Assembly (NCBI GenBank): GCA_030685235.1
Contig: MU839136.1
Coordinates: 217,964-281,963 of the forward strand
Length of the DNA: 64,000 nucleotides
Source: Copromyces sp. CBS 386.78
Lineage: Eukaryota; Ascomycota; Sordariomycetes; Sordariales; Sordariaceae
Direction: 5' to 3'
Part shown: positions 40,121-52,207 of the stretch, one piece after another
Layout of the letters: the number at the start of each line of letters is the position of its first letter
How positions within the stretch are numbered: the first letter of the stretch is position 1
Made by a program: the position numbers and the translations under genes
Notes under the pieces: generated by a model
Databases searched by the model: none
Seen by the model: the letters and a program-made list of their open reading frames with translations, nothing else
What the model was told of the DNA's origin: nothing

Positions 40121-40599
40121 AACTCGTATTAAGCGATCGAAGTACTTATTAATATTAAAGTTTATAGCCGTAAAGTTCATACGAAAATCACTTCTACGTA
40201 CTATATTATAATTTAATTTAATATTATTATTTAATTTACAATTAATTACAATACGGTTAATAAACAGGATTAAGACTTATTATTTATATTTAATTATTAA
40301 CCGAAATTTACGACTTTCGCGTAAATAATAACGTTAAATTATTAATATATTATCGTTAAAAATAATACCTAAGAACCTATTTATATATATAAAAGAATTA
40401 GAGTTAATTATTTAACTTCGTTCAAATTAAATTTATACTTCTACTATATTAAAACTAATAATATAAATATAATTGAAGAAATTATATGGATAGTAGCTAG
40501 CGGCGATTAGCTATAAGCCTCCGTTTTCGAATTGTAAGTAATTAATTTAATAATTTAATACGAAATTAGCGTTAAAATTTATAATAAGGATCCCGAAAT

Positions 40600-41531
40600 T
40601 ATAAAATATATTGGGAAAATCTTTAACGACTATAAAGATATCTTTTGGGATAAAGGTTTTATAAATTTATTAAAAAATAAGTAGATAAAAATTAAGTTAA
40701 AGCCGGACTAGTATATTAAAATTCTAAAGTACGTTAGAATTTTCTAAATAAAAGCGGACGATAAGGAAATTATAAGAAAAATATTAGAAAAATTACGTAA
40801 GTTAGGTAAAATAATAAGAATGAAATATTAAGTCCTTTTCTCCTTCCTAATTTTTATTATTTAATAAATAATAAAGAACGGGAGAAAAAAAAGAATAATT
40901 ATAAATATTAGAAAATTAAATAAAAATATCCTACCCGATTTATATCCAATATATTCGTAAGAAGAAATCCTAATTATAATTAATAATATAATCTTTATTA
41001 TTATATTTAATACTATATCTTTCTACTATTAATAGTATATTTATCCCGAAAGCCGTTAAGCTTTTATAATAATAATACTAAAAGGTTAATATATATATAA
41101 TATAGTAATTATAAATTTGAAGAATTTAAACGCTTACGTTTAATATTAAATAAATTTATTATTAAATAATATAATTAGCATTAACTATTATAATAATATT
41201 GTTATCGCTTTAAAAATATTAGAAGAATATAAATTATATTTAAAATAAATTTTTAAAAAATTAAAGGAGCGGAATATATCTATTAGGCCGTTAAAATCCT
41301 TCTACGCTTTCTTATTTATAATAGTATTAGGCTATATAATTAATTTATTTAGACTTACTACGGTAAAGGAGAAATTTAATACTATTACGAAATTAAAATT
41401 TCCGAAAATTCTAAAAGACCTCGAAATTTTCATCAGCTAAACCGGATATTAAAAATACTATGTACCGAACTATAATATTATTATTAATCCATTTTAATAT
41501 AAAAAAATTAATTTACTAAAGGTTTACCGGC
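40600..41531 (+). pseudogene. Gypsy reverse transcriptase relic, 5' part
   Basis: Readable pieces include YKDIFWDKGF, then INIRKLNKNILPDLYPI (the RKLN-x-T-x-x-D-x-YP-I-P block of Gypsy RT) and FYYQQYIYPES. The reading stops at KVYR where the LINE is inserted and resumes in the same frame at 48311. Stops are mostly TAA or TAG at former Gln or Trp codons, as RIP produces. Confidence 0.85.
41517..41531. repeat. LINE target-site duplication, left copy
   Basis: Fifteen bases (TAAAGGTTTACCGGC) repeated exactly at 48307-48321. The match extends four more bases leftward with one C/T difference. Confidence 0.9.
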
Positions 41532-41999
41532 AAAACGACGCCGAAACCGGAAACGCCGATTTCTGGTCAGGAAGTGCTCCAAAACGAAAACCGACAACGG
41601 CAATCGATTTAGGAGGGTTATTTACCCCCTCCGCGATATCCTACGACGACCGTAGCGATAACGTTAAGCCGTCGCTACCGATAACAATTAATAGAAGTGC
41701 GAATAAGTTCGAAAATAGCGTTTATAACCCCTTCGGAAGTATTTTAAAATATAATAACCCCGACGCTATATTTACTATAAAAATTTTAAAGAAAACGGAG
41801 GAAGATAATAAAATTATAAAGAGATTTATTGTTATAACGAATAAAATTATAAATTATACCGTTGTATCGACCGACGACCGTCGTTAGGTTCGAAAATTCT
41901 TTTTCGAATTTACGAAAATTTCTATGAAGAAAAGTAAGTCTAAAATACTTAAGGTAAATAAGGCCGCTAAGGCTTAATTTATTATTAGGAAAAATATTA

Positions 42000-43250
42000 A
42001 TAATTTAAAGAAATTTATTTCGAAGGAAATAAAGAAAGACGTTTAAGAAGCGCCGAAGAAATAGGTTAATATTATTCGGAAATTATTAAATAAAGTTAAT
42101 ATTACTTTTTACTATTTATTTATTATTATTATTAAAAAGTTTATTCCTTCTAACTATAAATATTAGTTTATTATTAAAGGGGTTTAAATTACCGCCGAAT
42201 TTACTACGTATTCGAACGATAATATAAAATAAATCGTTGAAGGCGCCCTAAAGGAAAGTCTATATAAAATAGTCCGCGTAACTATTAAAATAGTAATAAA
42301 CGGAGACTACGTAATTATTTTTAATAAACTAATTAAGGACTAATATTAGAAATATTAAATTTAAACTAAAACGGTCTTTAGAAAAAAGGCCGTCGTATTT
42401 TTGAATATTATAATCGTTTTAATTAAAGGAGTCCTATAGGCTAATATCGATATAAAATAATCCGAATCGGTTATATAGGAAATAAGGGCGAAGAATAAGA
42501 AGGCGGAAATTATTTAGGCTAAATTTTAGAAGAGATACGAAGGGGAGGAAAGAAAAATATTTTTAATAGAAATTACGACTACGAAAGTTATAATCTTCTT
42601 CTAAAAGAACTTTTTCCTCTAGAATAGTAATATATACGTATACGAATTATTCTAAATTATAGCCTCCGCCTAATAGTACTTTAAATATTAGTATTTTAAA
42701 TATATAACGAAATTTTATTATTAGGAAGACGTTTATAGCCGTTACAATAAAATTAAATACGAAGGGCCGCGTATAAGAGAAGAAAATTACCCTTCGAATA
42801 AAAATAGTTCCCTAATTTTTTATAAGCCGTATAGGAAGTTAGAATATTTCGCCTTCAATAAAAAGAGGTATTTATTTGTAAGAGCGGCCTATACGAAAGT
42901 ATTTATTAATTATACCGAAAAGCTTTACGGCTTTACTATTTATAAAAGATTAGTTAAATTGGTATTAAAATTAATAATAAAGTTGGAAGAAGACATTATA
43001 ATCCTTAACGCCCCTCTTAATTCTTATTTAATTACAATTTTAAAAAAATTATTTATAAGAAGAAGAAAAAGAAGCCGCCCTAAAAAGATTGGAAGTAGCT
43101 TTCGGCCGAAATTCGTAAGTATAAACCCGATAAATATTTATACCCGCTTTTAAAGTATAAATAATTATACCCGTATTAATTTTATTACTATTATACTTTC
43201 GGCCGCTATTATTACTTCTAAAGAAACGATACCCCCTTAGCCCACCGTTA
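42000..43250 (+). pseudogene. LINE ORF1 (gag-like) relic
   Basis: In plus-strand frames around 42690-42790 the spacing of mutated codons (YFKY...ITKF...EDVYSRYNK) fits Cys-x2-Cys-x4-His-x4-Cys knuckles in which Cys codons became Tyr. This is the usual position of the ORF1 zinc knuckles in Tad elements. Confidence 0.55.
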
Positions 43251-43539
43251 AATTAGAAGGAAATTTCTTATAGGGTAATTAATAATTTAATTAAAAATAT
43301 TCTATTAGAATATAAGGAAATTGTACGAGAGAGGGAAAACGCTATTCGAATAAGAGGAGACCTATAATATTATAATAATCTAAAAGCCGGGTAAGAATTT
43401 AAATAGGGATATTTACCGGCCGAAGGGTAATAAATATTATAGTATTAATTATTTAGAGAAAGGTAGAATAATAATTTATATAAATAAGAAATAGAATTTA
43501 AAGGACCTAAATTTCCGGGTTAAGAAGGATTAGGCTATA

Positions 43540-44200
43540 ATAATATTAAAAAATTTATAAGAATTAATAATTGTCTATTTTATTTACTCCCTTATTTTCC
43601 TCTAAAGTACGTTAGAATATTAATAGGGGTTTCCCCTCCTCGAATTCTTCGAAGAGAAATTTCCGGCCGGCTAATATATAATTATAAAAGATTATAACTT
43701 CTATTACCCCAATTAAGACTTAGAAAATAGGACTAGCTTAAGCGCTATAAAGTTATTTACGTAAGTACGGCAATAAAAATTTAATTTCGTTACCCCCCGT
43801 AGGGAATTAATAAAATTCGGAAATATAATTAAAAGAAAGAAAGATAGGATAATTAATTATATATAAATTTTATAAAGTATTGAAGCTAAATATTAAAGAA
43901 TATAATAGTACGGGTAAACGGGCTTAGATTATTACCCTTAAAAAATTTAAATCTAAATAGGAAAAAAAAATAGGAAAGTAGAAATAAAGTAAAGGTTTAA
44001 TTAGAGTCTAATAAACGCGGAAAAAGTACGGGAAGCGATAGAAAAAAGAATATTGATTCTAAAAGGGATTAAAATGGTAAAAAAGTTCGAATTAGGATTT
44101 AATAGGTTTAATAGCGAATTTGTTAATATTATAGAGGAATTCGTCCTATACTGAAAGAAAGGTCGGAGAAAATAAGCGGACTAGTAGAATTTAAAATATA
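43540..44200 (+). pseudogene. LINE ORF2 endonuclease relic
   Basis: It reads IVYFIYSLIF, then PLLEFFEEKFPAG and KDYNFYYPN followed by DLEN at 43688-43729. This corresponds to the GDFNxHHPxW block of apurinic-type endonucleases in LINEs, with Gly changed to Lys and Trp to stop. Confidence 0.75.
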
Positions 44201-44549
44201 AAATAATAATAAAAGAAGTATAGTAGAAATAGTAAGTTTAATTTAGGAATTGGACGCCTTCAAATTAAAAAGAATTTATAGAAGCGGCGATAAAAAAGAA
44301 GAAATTTATTACGAAGATTTAGAAAATAAAATAGTATAATTATATTATAAATACGTTGAAAAACCTAAGTAAATTTTAATTATTAGAAAAGTAAATTAAA
44401 ATATAAAGTTATTATTTAATAAATTTACCAAAATTACTACCCTTTAAATAAAATAAATGGGCGAATAAAATTGAAAACTATAATAATAAAGTAAATATTT
44501 TTACTGACCGTTTCTTCTTAAAAATAGAAGTCCCGACGGGCTATCTACT

Positions 44550-45900
44550 AAATTAGATTTAACTACTAAATAACGATACCCCGGTACCTATTAATAATTT
44601 AATTACCGAAGAGGATATCCGGGAAATCCTTTCGAAAATAGCGCCTAATAAAGTACTAAGTATCGATTAATTTTCAAATAAATTTCTAAAAATATTTAGA
44701 AAACCGTTTAAATAAGCAATAGCAGCTTTCGCTATAGCGAGCTTCCGGTTCGGATATTTCCCCTAATAATTTAAGAATACGAAAGTAATTATTTTTAAAA
44801 AATTTTAAAAAAGCGTTAAATAGTAAAAACTAGCTAGGGTATAGCAGTTTATATCGCTTTTAAATAATATTAGAAAAATTTTCGAAGCCTTTATAATTAA
44901 GAAGTTAATATAGGTAGTAGAAGAGTATAATCTCCTCTTAGAAGGCTAAATAGGTAACCGGGTAGGCCGTTCAACCGAATTCGCCGTCCGAATAATTACT
45001 AATGCAATCTATACGGTATAGAAACTTAAGACCGTAATATCTTTTATATTCTTCGATTTAAAAAGCGTATTTAATAGAATTAATTATAAGTAATTCTTAT
45101 ATACATTATAAGAAATATAATTCCCGAAATAGATCCTTTAATAAATTAATAATTTCGTTACTAGAAGAAAAAATTCTCTTTTCTTTAATAATAAAACTTC
45201 TTAACTTTATAATATTATAATAAATATATTATAAAATTCCCCCCTTTTATTAATCCTTTTTATTCTCTTTATTACCTTATTATACTATAAATTAATTACT
45301 ATTTAAAATACAATTATTATCGGCTTCGCCGATAATATTAATATTATTATAGTAGTTAAGACTACTAAGGAAAATTATTAAATATTTTAAATAGTATAAG
45401 ATATTTATTTAAGTTAAATAATTAAGAGAGGGATAGAATTCGAAGTAAATAAAACGGAATTTATATATTTTACGCGGACGAAGGAATTAAAAACGGAAAT
45501 TCTCTAAATCGGGGGAGTTATATTTAAATTAATAGAATCGATTAAATTCCTTAGGGTTTAGCTAAATCGGAAATTTAATTACCGAATATACGCGGAAGTA
45601 ATAAAAAAGAAAATAATTACGTAGATAAATATATTAATATAATTAATAGCGAAGATTTAGGGTTATTCTTTTATACGAACGAAGGAGATTTATACTAAGT
45701 ATATTCGGAGTGCGATTATATATAGAGTATTAACTTTCTACTAGCCGACCGAAATTTATAATAAATTACAAAGGATAGCGATTAGGCTGGCCAAATATTA
45801 AACTAAATATTTAAAAGTTATTGCTAAAGCGTATAAAACTACGTTAGTAAAGAATTTAGAGACGGAAACCTTTTATCCGCCGTTTAACTTCTACTTTAAT
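44550..45900 (+). pseudogene. LINE ORF2 reverse transcriptase relic
   Basis: Readable blocks are ITEEDIREILSKIAPNK, LLLEGQIGNRVGRSTEFAV, FIFFDLKSVFNRI (the catalytic D-x-K-x-A-F-D-x-V block, degraded) and GFADNIN at 45322-45342 in place of YADD. The order and spacing are those of LINE reverse transcriptases on the plus strand. Confidence 0.82.
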
Positions 45901-46099
45901 AAATAGGTAGGGCCTTCGAAAAAAAGCTCGCCCGTATAAATTAAATAGGGTTCGTCCGAAGGACTATAATTTAAATAGTTAATTATATTTAAATAAGGAA
46001 AATAAGAAATCGGTTACCTATTAATAAATTAGAAAGTAGTACTATTAAAACTAAGTAGGTTAAAGAATAAATATTAACGGAGAAATTTCTAATGATTAT

Positions 46100-48306
46100 A
46101 ATAAGTCTACCCCCAGTAATAAGGGCGCCGCCGCTCCCGTTATAAATATTAAAACTAATTATTACAAACTATAAAGGGTAATTAGAAGAAGCAATAATAA
46201 GAAAGTAAATATTATACTATAATTACTAATTAGCGGCGGCGGCAATTAAATTAAATTAACGGTACGAATTTATTATCGCCGACTTTAACCCGAAGTTTAA
46301 TAATAATACTATAAAACGGTATATAGTCGGTATAAAACGAAAAAAAAAGAAAGTTTAATAATTAGAAAACGACGACGAATAATACTTATTATTTAAAGCA
46401 AAGAATTCCCTTCTTATTTAAATAAGGACGGAAATTATAAATTTCCAATCTTTCCTCTTCTAAAAGAAAATTCCGGATATTATAACGCTAATCTATTCTT
46501 ATAGTATAAGTAAATTTTTTTTTATATATATTATCTTAAATTATTTACGGATAGCCGACTATTAAATAACGGTAATTAATTAGCCGTAAATAAAAGAAAA
46601 ATTCTAAATTTATTTAAACGACAGAACCCGAATTAAGAAAATCCTTTCGTAAATATTACGGCTTAGTAAATTAAATAAATATTATTTAGTAATCGGATTA
46701 GAAGGAGAATAATACGATAAATTTACGTAATATTTATAAATATATTCGATTATAATATTAGAATAAAAGAGTACAGGAAAGATAGGAGGAAGAGGAATTA
46801 AATTACACTAATTATAATAATTACCTAGTTATAAAAGTGGTACCGAAATAATTAATTAATATTCTTCGCGGGCAAAGAGTTTGTAGAATATATTAAATAT
46901 TAATTCTTAATTTTTAATAACTTCGCAGCGCTATTAAACCTAATTTTCGTTAGCTGGAGGAGGATTAATAGGGTTATTAACTATTATTAAAGAATTAATA
47001 TTAATACTTCCTCTATTAAAATTAAAAACGGGAGCAGTAAAACAATCGGCTAAAAATATTTTATAATATCCCTTACACTAATAATCTTTAACCTTTATAT
47101 TCTAATAGTAAAGAAGGATATTAGAGTCGTATAAAAAGCCGTTTACAGTTAAATATTTACGTACGTCCTTAAAAAAATCGATATAAGCGCTACGGAAATA
47201 ACGAATTAAAGGACTAATATTATTTTAAGAGCGGAATAAAATAATAACCGTAATTTAAATAGCGTTATACTTATTATAATAATTTAATAGAATATTTAAT
47301 ATATATTTTATATTAGTAATAAAGTAAATAGTATTCTATTTACTAGCGTTTCGAAGAACGTTAAAAAAAAAACGAAAAGAAAATTGCGGAAGGAAATTTA
47401 CTCTTAATATTAATATAATAAATATATTCTACGAAGAGCGTACGGAATATAATTATATTAAAAGACGGGGTATTATAAATATAATTAATAAATTTTAAAT
47501 TATAATAGAAATAAAAAACGTAACGGATAATATTAATTAAGATAATTAACGGGAAAAAGGGGAAATAAATATAAAAATAAAAAGGATTTATTAATTAGGA
47601 AGAAGGTTAAAGGCGGGGTTAAAAATTAATACCCGGATAAGGGTTTAAAATTTAAGCGTTAGGGAAGAGGGGGGCATAAAGGAGCGGGCGAATTTAAAGG
47701 ATAGGGAATTTATTATATAAACGAAGTCGATATTATATTTAACAGTACTATAATTAATATAAATTACGAAGTTTAAAGGGTTAAATATACGGCCGGAAAG
47801 ATAGTCGGGAGTACGGCTAATAAAAGAGGATACTATTTTAAAAGCTAATTAAATAAGGAAGAAGGGAAAATTCGAAAGGTAGCGGCAAGGAAAAATTCTT
47901 ATATAGAGGGAAGGGAAGGGCCCTTACGCTTATATAAATTTTAATAGAATCGTAAGAATTCGGGGGATAATAACGAGGCGGGAATAAAGGTAAATAATAA
48001 AGAAGGGACAATTACTATAAGCGGTTTAGGAAGAAGGAGCGGCGTACGAAAGCGGTATTTCGATTATTCTAATATTAGATCGAAGGCGGTAGAGGGGAAG
48101 TAATTTATTTACTAAAGCGGTAGGTAAATACCGCTATAAATAGAATTGAAATAGAGTAAGCGCAATTTATTCGCGACTAAAAGGAGCTGGCGGTTTTTAT
48201 CCGACGGCGCTTATCGCCGTACGGTTTCCTCTAGAGAACCAGGAGAAGTACCCCATGCCAATAAGGCGCTATAAATAAATAATATAGGGAATAAGACTAT
48301 TATTAT
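46100..48306 (+). other. Unidentified 3' third of the LINE
   Basis: About 2.2 kb lies between the end of the recognisable RT part and the right target duplication. An RNase H or 3' untranslated region is expected, but it is long for that. I could not read a convincing domain. It is purine-rich on the plus strand from about 47500. Confidence 0.4.
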
Positions 48307-48321
48307 TAAAGGTTTACCGGC
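48307..48321. repeat. LINE target-site duplication, right copy
   Basis: It is identical to 41517-41531. Confidence 0.9.
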
Positions 48322-49010
48322 GGAAAAGCCTTAAGAAGGAAAATTAATTAAATAAATTTAATCCGGACAAGTTAAATCTATTAAAACCACCGTTTAAGAA
48401 TAAATATAACTATAAAGTATAAACTATAATAGTAATATTTGGACTTCTAATATAGGAGGAAATTACTACTTTTAAATTTATTAAATAAGCGTTAACGAAT
48501 TTAATTAAATTTTACTACTTTAATCTGAATAAATTATTATACTTCGATTATAATACCTATATAAGGGGAATTAAAGTAGAAATATACTATATTAACGAAA
48601 AAGTATTTAAAATAATTTAAAAAGACGGTAAAATCGTTAAATACCCTCTACGAATTATAATATAATTAATCGCATTTCTATTTCGTACCTTATTATAAGC
48701 GGAAAAACGGTATTAAGCTATAGAAATAAAAGTCTTAAATTTCGTATAAGCAATTTTAAAAGCTAAATATTAAATTAATGTAGCGAAAGGCGGAATCTAC
48801 TACTTTATAAATTATTTAACGGTATTAAATATAATTAAATAAATTGATATTACTAATTTAACGGCTATTAACTCTTTAAATAAAAAGTTAGTTTAGGCGA
48901 TAGAATTTATTAATATATTTAATATATAAATTCTATATAAATTAAACGTTTATTATATTATCCCCGACGCCCTTTCCCATTTAAACTCTAAAAATAATTA
49001 AATGGACCCG
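48322..49010 (+). pseudogene. Gypsy RNase H relic (pol continues)
   Basis: The frame resumes with RKSL after KVYR. Pieces such as LLYFDYNTYIRGIKVEIYYI and YYIIPDALSHLNSK correspond to the RNase H start (D-x-S) and to the P-D-x-L-S-R segment that closes it in Gypsy pol. Confidence 0.78.
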
Positions 49011-49129
49011 AAATAACCGAATGATTTTAATATACTACTTAACGACGTAGAAGAATATTAGGTATTAAACGTAAAGGCGAATTAAGTCCGGTTATTTAAA
49101 ATTAAGGTATTAAAGGACTTAATTAATAA

Positions 49130-50660
49130 TAAGAATTTTAATAAGATTTAAATATTTATAAGAGCCGTAATCGTCGTAATTAAATCCGATTTTAAATATT
49201 AATTAATTAATAGATATTTAGAAAACCCTCGATAAAAGAACGTTTATAAAACGGCTAAATAGAATACTAGCCCCGAAAAAACTTATTTACTATTTCAAAT
49301 ACATAATAACCTATTTTAGAAAGTTTAAAACGATTTATTCAAATTTATAATCCTTAAAAACAACCTATATAATATATTCGAAACCTTTTACAGCGGAAAT
49401 TACTAAAAATACGATTAAATCGCGCCGAATTTATTTAATTTCTATATTAATAAAAATATAAAAAGGTTAAAAGATTTCTTAAAATCGTATCCAAAATATT
49501 AAATTAATAATATCCGGAAGTATAAACCCTATAATAATCTTTAACCGATAATCGGGCCTCTATATCTATATTTTTTTATTATAATAAATTTTATATTAAA
49601 TTTACCTACGTTATTAAAGAGATTTAATATTAACTTTATAATCGTTTATAAATATAATAAAAAAATTATTATTATCCCTAATAAATTAATATAAATAGTA
49701 TAATAATAAGGTAAAATATTAATTATAAGGCTACTTTCTTAGAACTAAGGTTTATTACAATAGATTTTAATAGATAGAAATTTAAAATTCCTATTATTAA
49801 TATAGAAAGGTATTTAGTAATATTTAAGTATAAAATTCTTATATAATATAATATATAAGCCTTCAACCGACGGATAATTTAAATAATTAATATAAATAAT
49901 CGAATTTGCTTTACACTACTATATTTAAAGTTTAAAAAGGATTGAACTTTAATTAAATATCGTTCTAAAATTAGAATTTAAATATAATAATTTAAGGGTT
50001 TCATTAATATAATAATCGCCGAACGAAATTATCCGCGGATTCTAATTAATTAATATTATTGAAATTGTATTAAGAAGATTACTAAATAGGTTAAATTTAC
50101 CGATTTCTAAAATTAAAGCCTACAATACCTTATATATTATAATTATAACAATAAAATATTAATTTAATAGGAACTATATTATTAAATAATTTAACGTTAG
50201 GGATTAAATTTATTTACATTTTTATAAAGGGTATTTAATTTTATAATCCGCCGTTATAAGAATGAAATTAAGACTTAAGTATATTAGGCTATTTAGGGTA
50301 GTAGAGCGAATCGGACGATTAACCTATAGATTTAATTTTCCTAAATCCTAGAAAATCTACTTAATAATTAGTTTAAACTACTTAGAATTAGTAAAAAGAG
50401 ATATTTACGGAAGATAGTTGCCCGCATTAATACTGATTAAAGGCGTTAACGTACCGGCCAAAATAACGGTAGAGAAAAAGGAGAAATTAGGCATCGTTAA
50501 ATACTTAGTCGAATACGACGGCGCTAGCCGGGAGTTTAATGTATAGCTGCCAGTAAAATAGATTAACGCAGACATTTTGGAAGAATAAGTATAGAAGAAA
50601 ATACAAAAATAGGGTAAAATACTATAATTTATATATTTAATTAGCAAAACTATTCGCAAG
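49130..50660 (+). pseudogene. Gypsy integrase and chromodomain-like relic
   Basis: The integrase core is heavily mutated (FHNNLFQKV-like start near 49300). The C-terminal part is clear: KYIRLFRVVERIGRLTYRF near 50278-50334, matching the K-x-x-G-P-F-x-V-x-x-x-I block of Gypsy integrases. It is followed by GIVKYLVEYDGASREFNV near 50490-50545, like the start of a chromodomain. The last 300 bases are less mutated than the rest. Confidence 0.75.
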
Positions 50661-50688
50661 GACGTATCGCTTTCGATAGGGGGCAGAC

Positions 50689-50876
50689 TGTTAGGGTATT
50701 GTACCTGCTAAGTAGGGCATGCACCTGCCAAGGCTATACCAGACTAGGGAGGAGGTACCCAGTGGGCACGGCACTGGGCACGTACTTATCCCTCGAGTCT
50801 GCTACCAGACTACGTAGACTAGACTTAGATCATGATCATACATCACATTGCACTGCAGACCCATATCACCCTTACA
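50689..50876 (+). repeat. Right LTR (188 bp)
   Basis: It starts TGTTAGGG, ends CCCTTACA and is followed by GCAAC. It has the same length as the left LTR. Confidence 0.95.
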
Positions 50877-51322
50877 GCAACGATCCTGACGTTCATTGTT
50901 GGCGCGAACCGCAACAGGGGCCAGGGCACTAACATCGAGATCCCCAGCGCCTTATCAGCTTTATCACCTCCGCTTCCTGCCCTGTAAACAACAACACCAA
51001 TGACACCCAAAACCTGATCCGCGACATTCCTGGCGACGGTAACCTGAGTGAAGAATCAAGGACTGTCATTGTCCTGCTGGCAACGACCTACTTCCTGGTC
51101 ATTTTCAAAGCCTCTTCTACCTCAAGCAGACCCACCTCGACCTACACCGAGTCGGTTCATCGCATAACATCTACTACCTGTTACCTAGAGGTGCCTACAT
51201 CCAAACGGACCTTCGCATTTCGCAATCACAAGCTCCAGACAAGGAAGCCTCGCCATCTCTTCGGCCAACCAACTTTCCCGAAAACACCAACCCCTCAGCT
51301 ATCACCAAAGCCTAATCGAACC
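50877..51322 (+). promoter_or_regulatory. GCAAC target duplication and promoter of DUF1772-like gene
   Basis: The duplication occupies 50877-50881. The remaining 441 bases have normal GC content and lead to the next start codon. The element therefore sits in, or at the edge of, this gene's promoter. Confidence 0.6.
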
Positions 51323-52207
51323 ATGTCTTTCATCCCCGTCTCACCACCTCCCACGCCCTCCGGCCCAACAAGCCCCGGCATCCTCGCCCCCTCGGCCCTC
51401 ATAGCCGCCCTCTCCTCCCTCCTCTCCCCCCAAACCGGCTCCCTGACACACTTAGTCCAATCCCTCTCTGTCCTCCTCTCGGCCTCGGCAACAGGCGCCT
51501 CCCTCTCCCTCTCCTTCTTCTTGGTGCCTCGCCTCCTCGAATCCCCTACACCCCTGATGCTCACCCAATGGCGGCGCGCCTACGAGCAAACCTTCTCCAC
51601 ACTTAACCGGGCGGGAGCGGCGGCTGCGTTGGGGTATTTTTTGCTGGCTTGGCGGTTCGGGGTTCGGTATACCAGCGATGTGGCAAAAGGGGGGATGCAG
51701 GCGTTGAAGTTGGTGAAGAGAGGACGGATGTATGCGGTTGCGGGGGCGTTGTTGGTGCTGGGGATGGCGCCGTATGGGTGGGTGGTGTTGGGTGGGGTGG
51801 AGAGACGCTTGGTGGCGAGGGCGGGGGCGGTTGAGCGGGCGATGGCGCAGAAGGGGGTGGATGTGGAGGCTGGGGAGCTTGGTGCGGGTGGGAGTGGTGG
51901 GGGGTTGAAGAGGAGGCAATCGGTTAGGGGGAAGAGCTCGACAAAGGAGAGGGAGAAGGGGACAGATAGGGATGGGAAAGGGAAGGGCAAGGAGAGGGAA
52001 AGAGAGAAAGAAAGAGAGGTGAAAGAGGAGGGTGCTTCGAGAGAAGAAGGTGATGTTGAGGCTGGCTTGGGTGAGAAGGTAGATATGAAGGCTGTGGAAA
52101 TCGGCGCTAAGTATTGGGTTGATCAATGGGGTGTTTTGAATCTGGGGAGGGCGGCGATGATTGCTGCTTCTGCGGTTATGGGATTGAGCGCTTCGCTATG
52201 GAACTAG
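51323..52207 (+). CDS. DUF1772-like (anthrone-oxygenase-type) membrane protein
   Basis: Single exon, 294 residues from MSFIPVSPPP; the frame is open for 44 residues more upstream, but that part looks like leader sequence. Four hydrophobic segments are visible: around LVQSLSVLLSASATGASLSL, AAALGYFLLAWRFG, YAVAGALLVLGMAPYGWVVL and NLGRAAMIAASAVMGLSASL. The early motif ASATGASLSLSFFLVPRLLE with a following LMLTQWRRAYEQ fits DUF1772 proteins, a family that includes anthrone oxygenases of polyketide pathways; most members have no known function. Between helices 3 and 4 there is an unusually long Lys/Glu/Arg-rich loop of about 90 residues. There are no polyketide genes nearby. Confidence 0.72.
   Translation: MSFIPVSPPPTPSGPTSPGILAPSALIAALSSLLSPQTGSLTHLVQSLSVLLSASATGASLSLSFFLVPRLLESPTPLMLTQWRRAYEQTFSTLNRAGAAAALGYFLLAWRFGVRYTSDVAKGGMQALKLVKRGRMYAVAGALLVLGMAPYGWVVLGGVERRLVARAGAVERAMAQKGVDVEAGELGAGGSGGGLKRRQSVRGKSSTKEREKGTDRDGKGKGKEREREKEREVKEEGASREEGDVEAGLGEKVDMKAVEIGAKYWVDQWGVLNLGRAAMIAASAVMGLSASLWN

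Larger units (their letters stand above)
41532..48306 (+). mobile_element. Tad-like LINE (non-LTR retrotransposon) nested in the Gypsy RT, RIP-degraded
   Basis: This 6.8-kb element is flanked by a 15-base target duplication; removing it together with one copy restores the Gypsy frame. It has two coding relics in LINE order: ORF1 with zinc-knuckle remnants, then ORF2 with endonuclease and reverse transcriptase. The size and order fit the Tad clade known from Neurospora. The first about 170 bases and the last about 120 bases remain much richer in GC than the interior. Confidence 0.85.
36564..50876 (+). mobile_element. Gypsy-type LTR retrotransposon, RIP-degraded, split by a nested LINE
   Basis: The span is 14.3 kb in total, about 7.5 kb without the nested LINE. 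It is bounded by two 188-base LTRs in direct orientation and a 5-base GCAAC target duplication. Internal order on the plus strand is a probable gag remnant, aspartic protease, reverse transcriptase, RNase H, integrase and a C-terminal chromodomain-like piece, then a purine-rich tract (GATAGGGGGCAGA) just before the right LTR. Pol order protease-RT-RNase H-integrase is that of Gypsy (Metaviridae) rather than Copia. The interior is very poor in GC and full of stops. The element lies 446 bases upstream of the DUF1772-like gene start. Confidence 0.93.

Noticed and set aside
42959..43153. 64-codon frame in the LINE
   Set aside because: Chance open stretch in RIP-mutated ORF1; it does not match the zinc-knuckle frame.
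50405..50659. 84-codon minus-strand frame
   Set aside because: Antisense shadow of the Gypsy integrase C-terminal region, which is readable on the plus strand.
36514..50975. Host frame interrupted by the Gypsy insertion
   Set aside because: Joining the flanks at the GCAAC site gives an open frame of about 50 codons, but it is short, featureless and lies in promoter DNA, so I do not call a disrupted gene.
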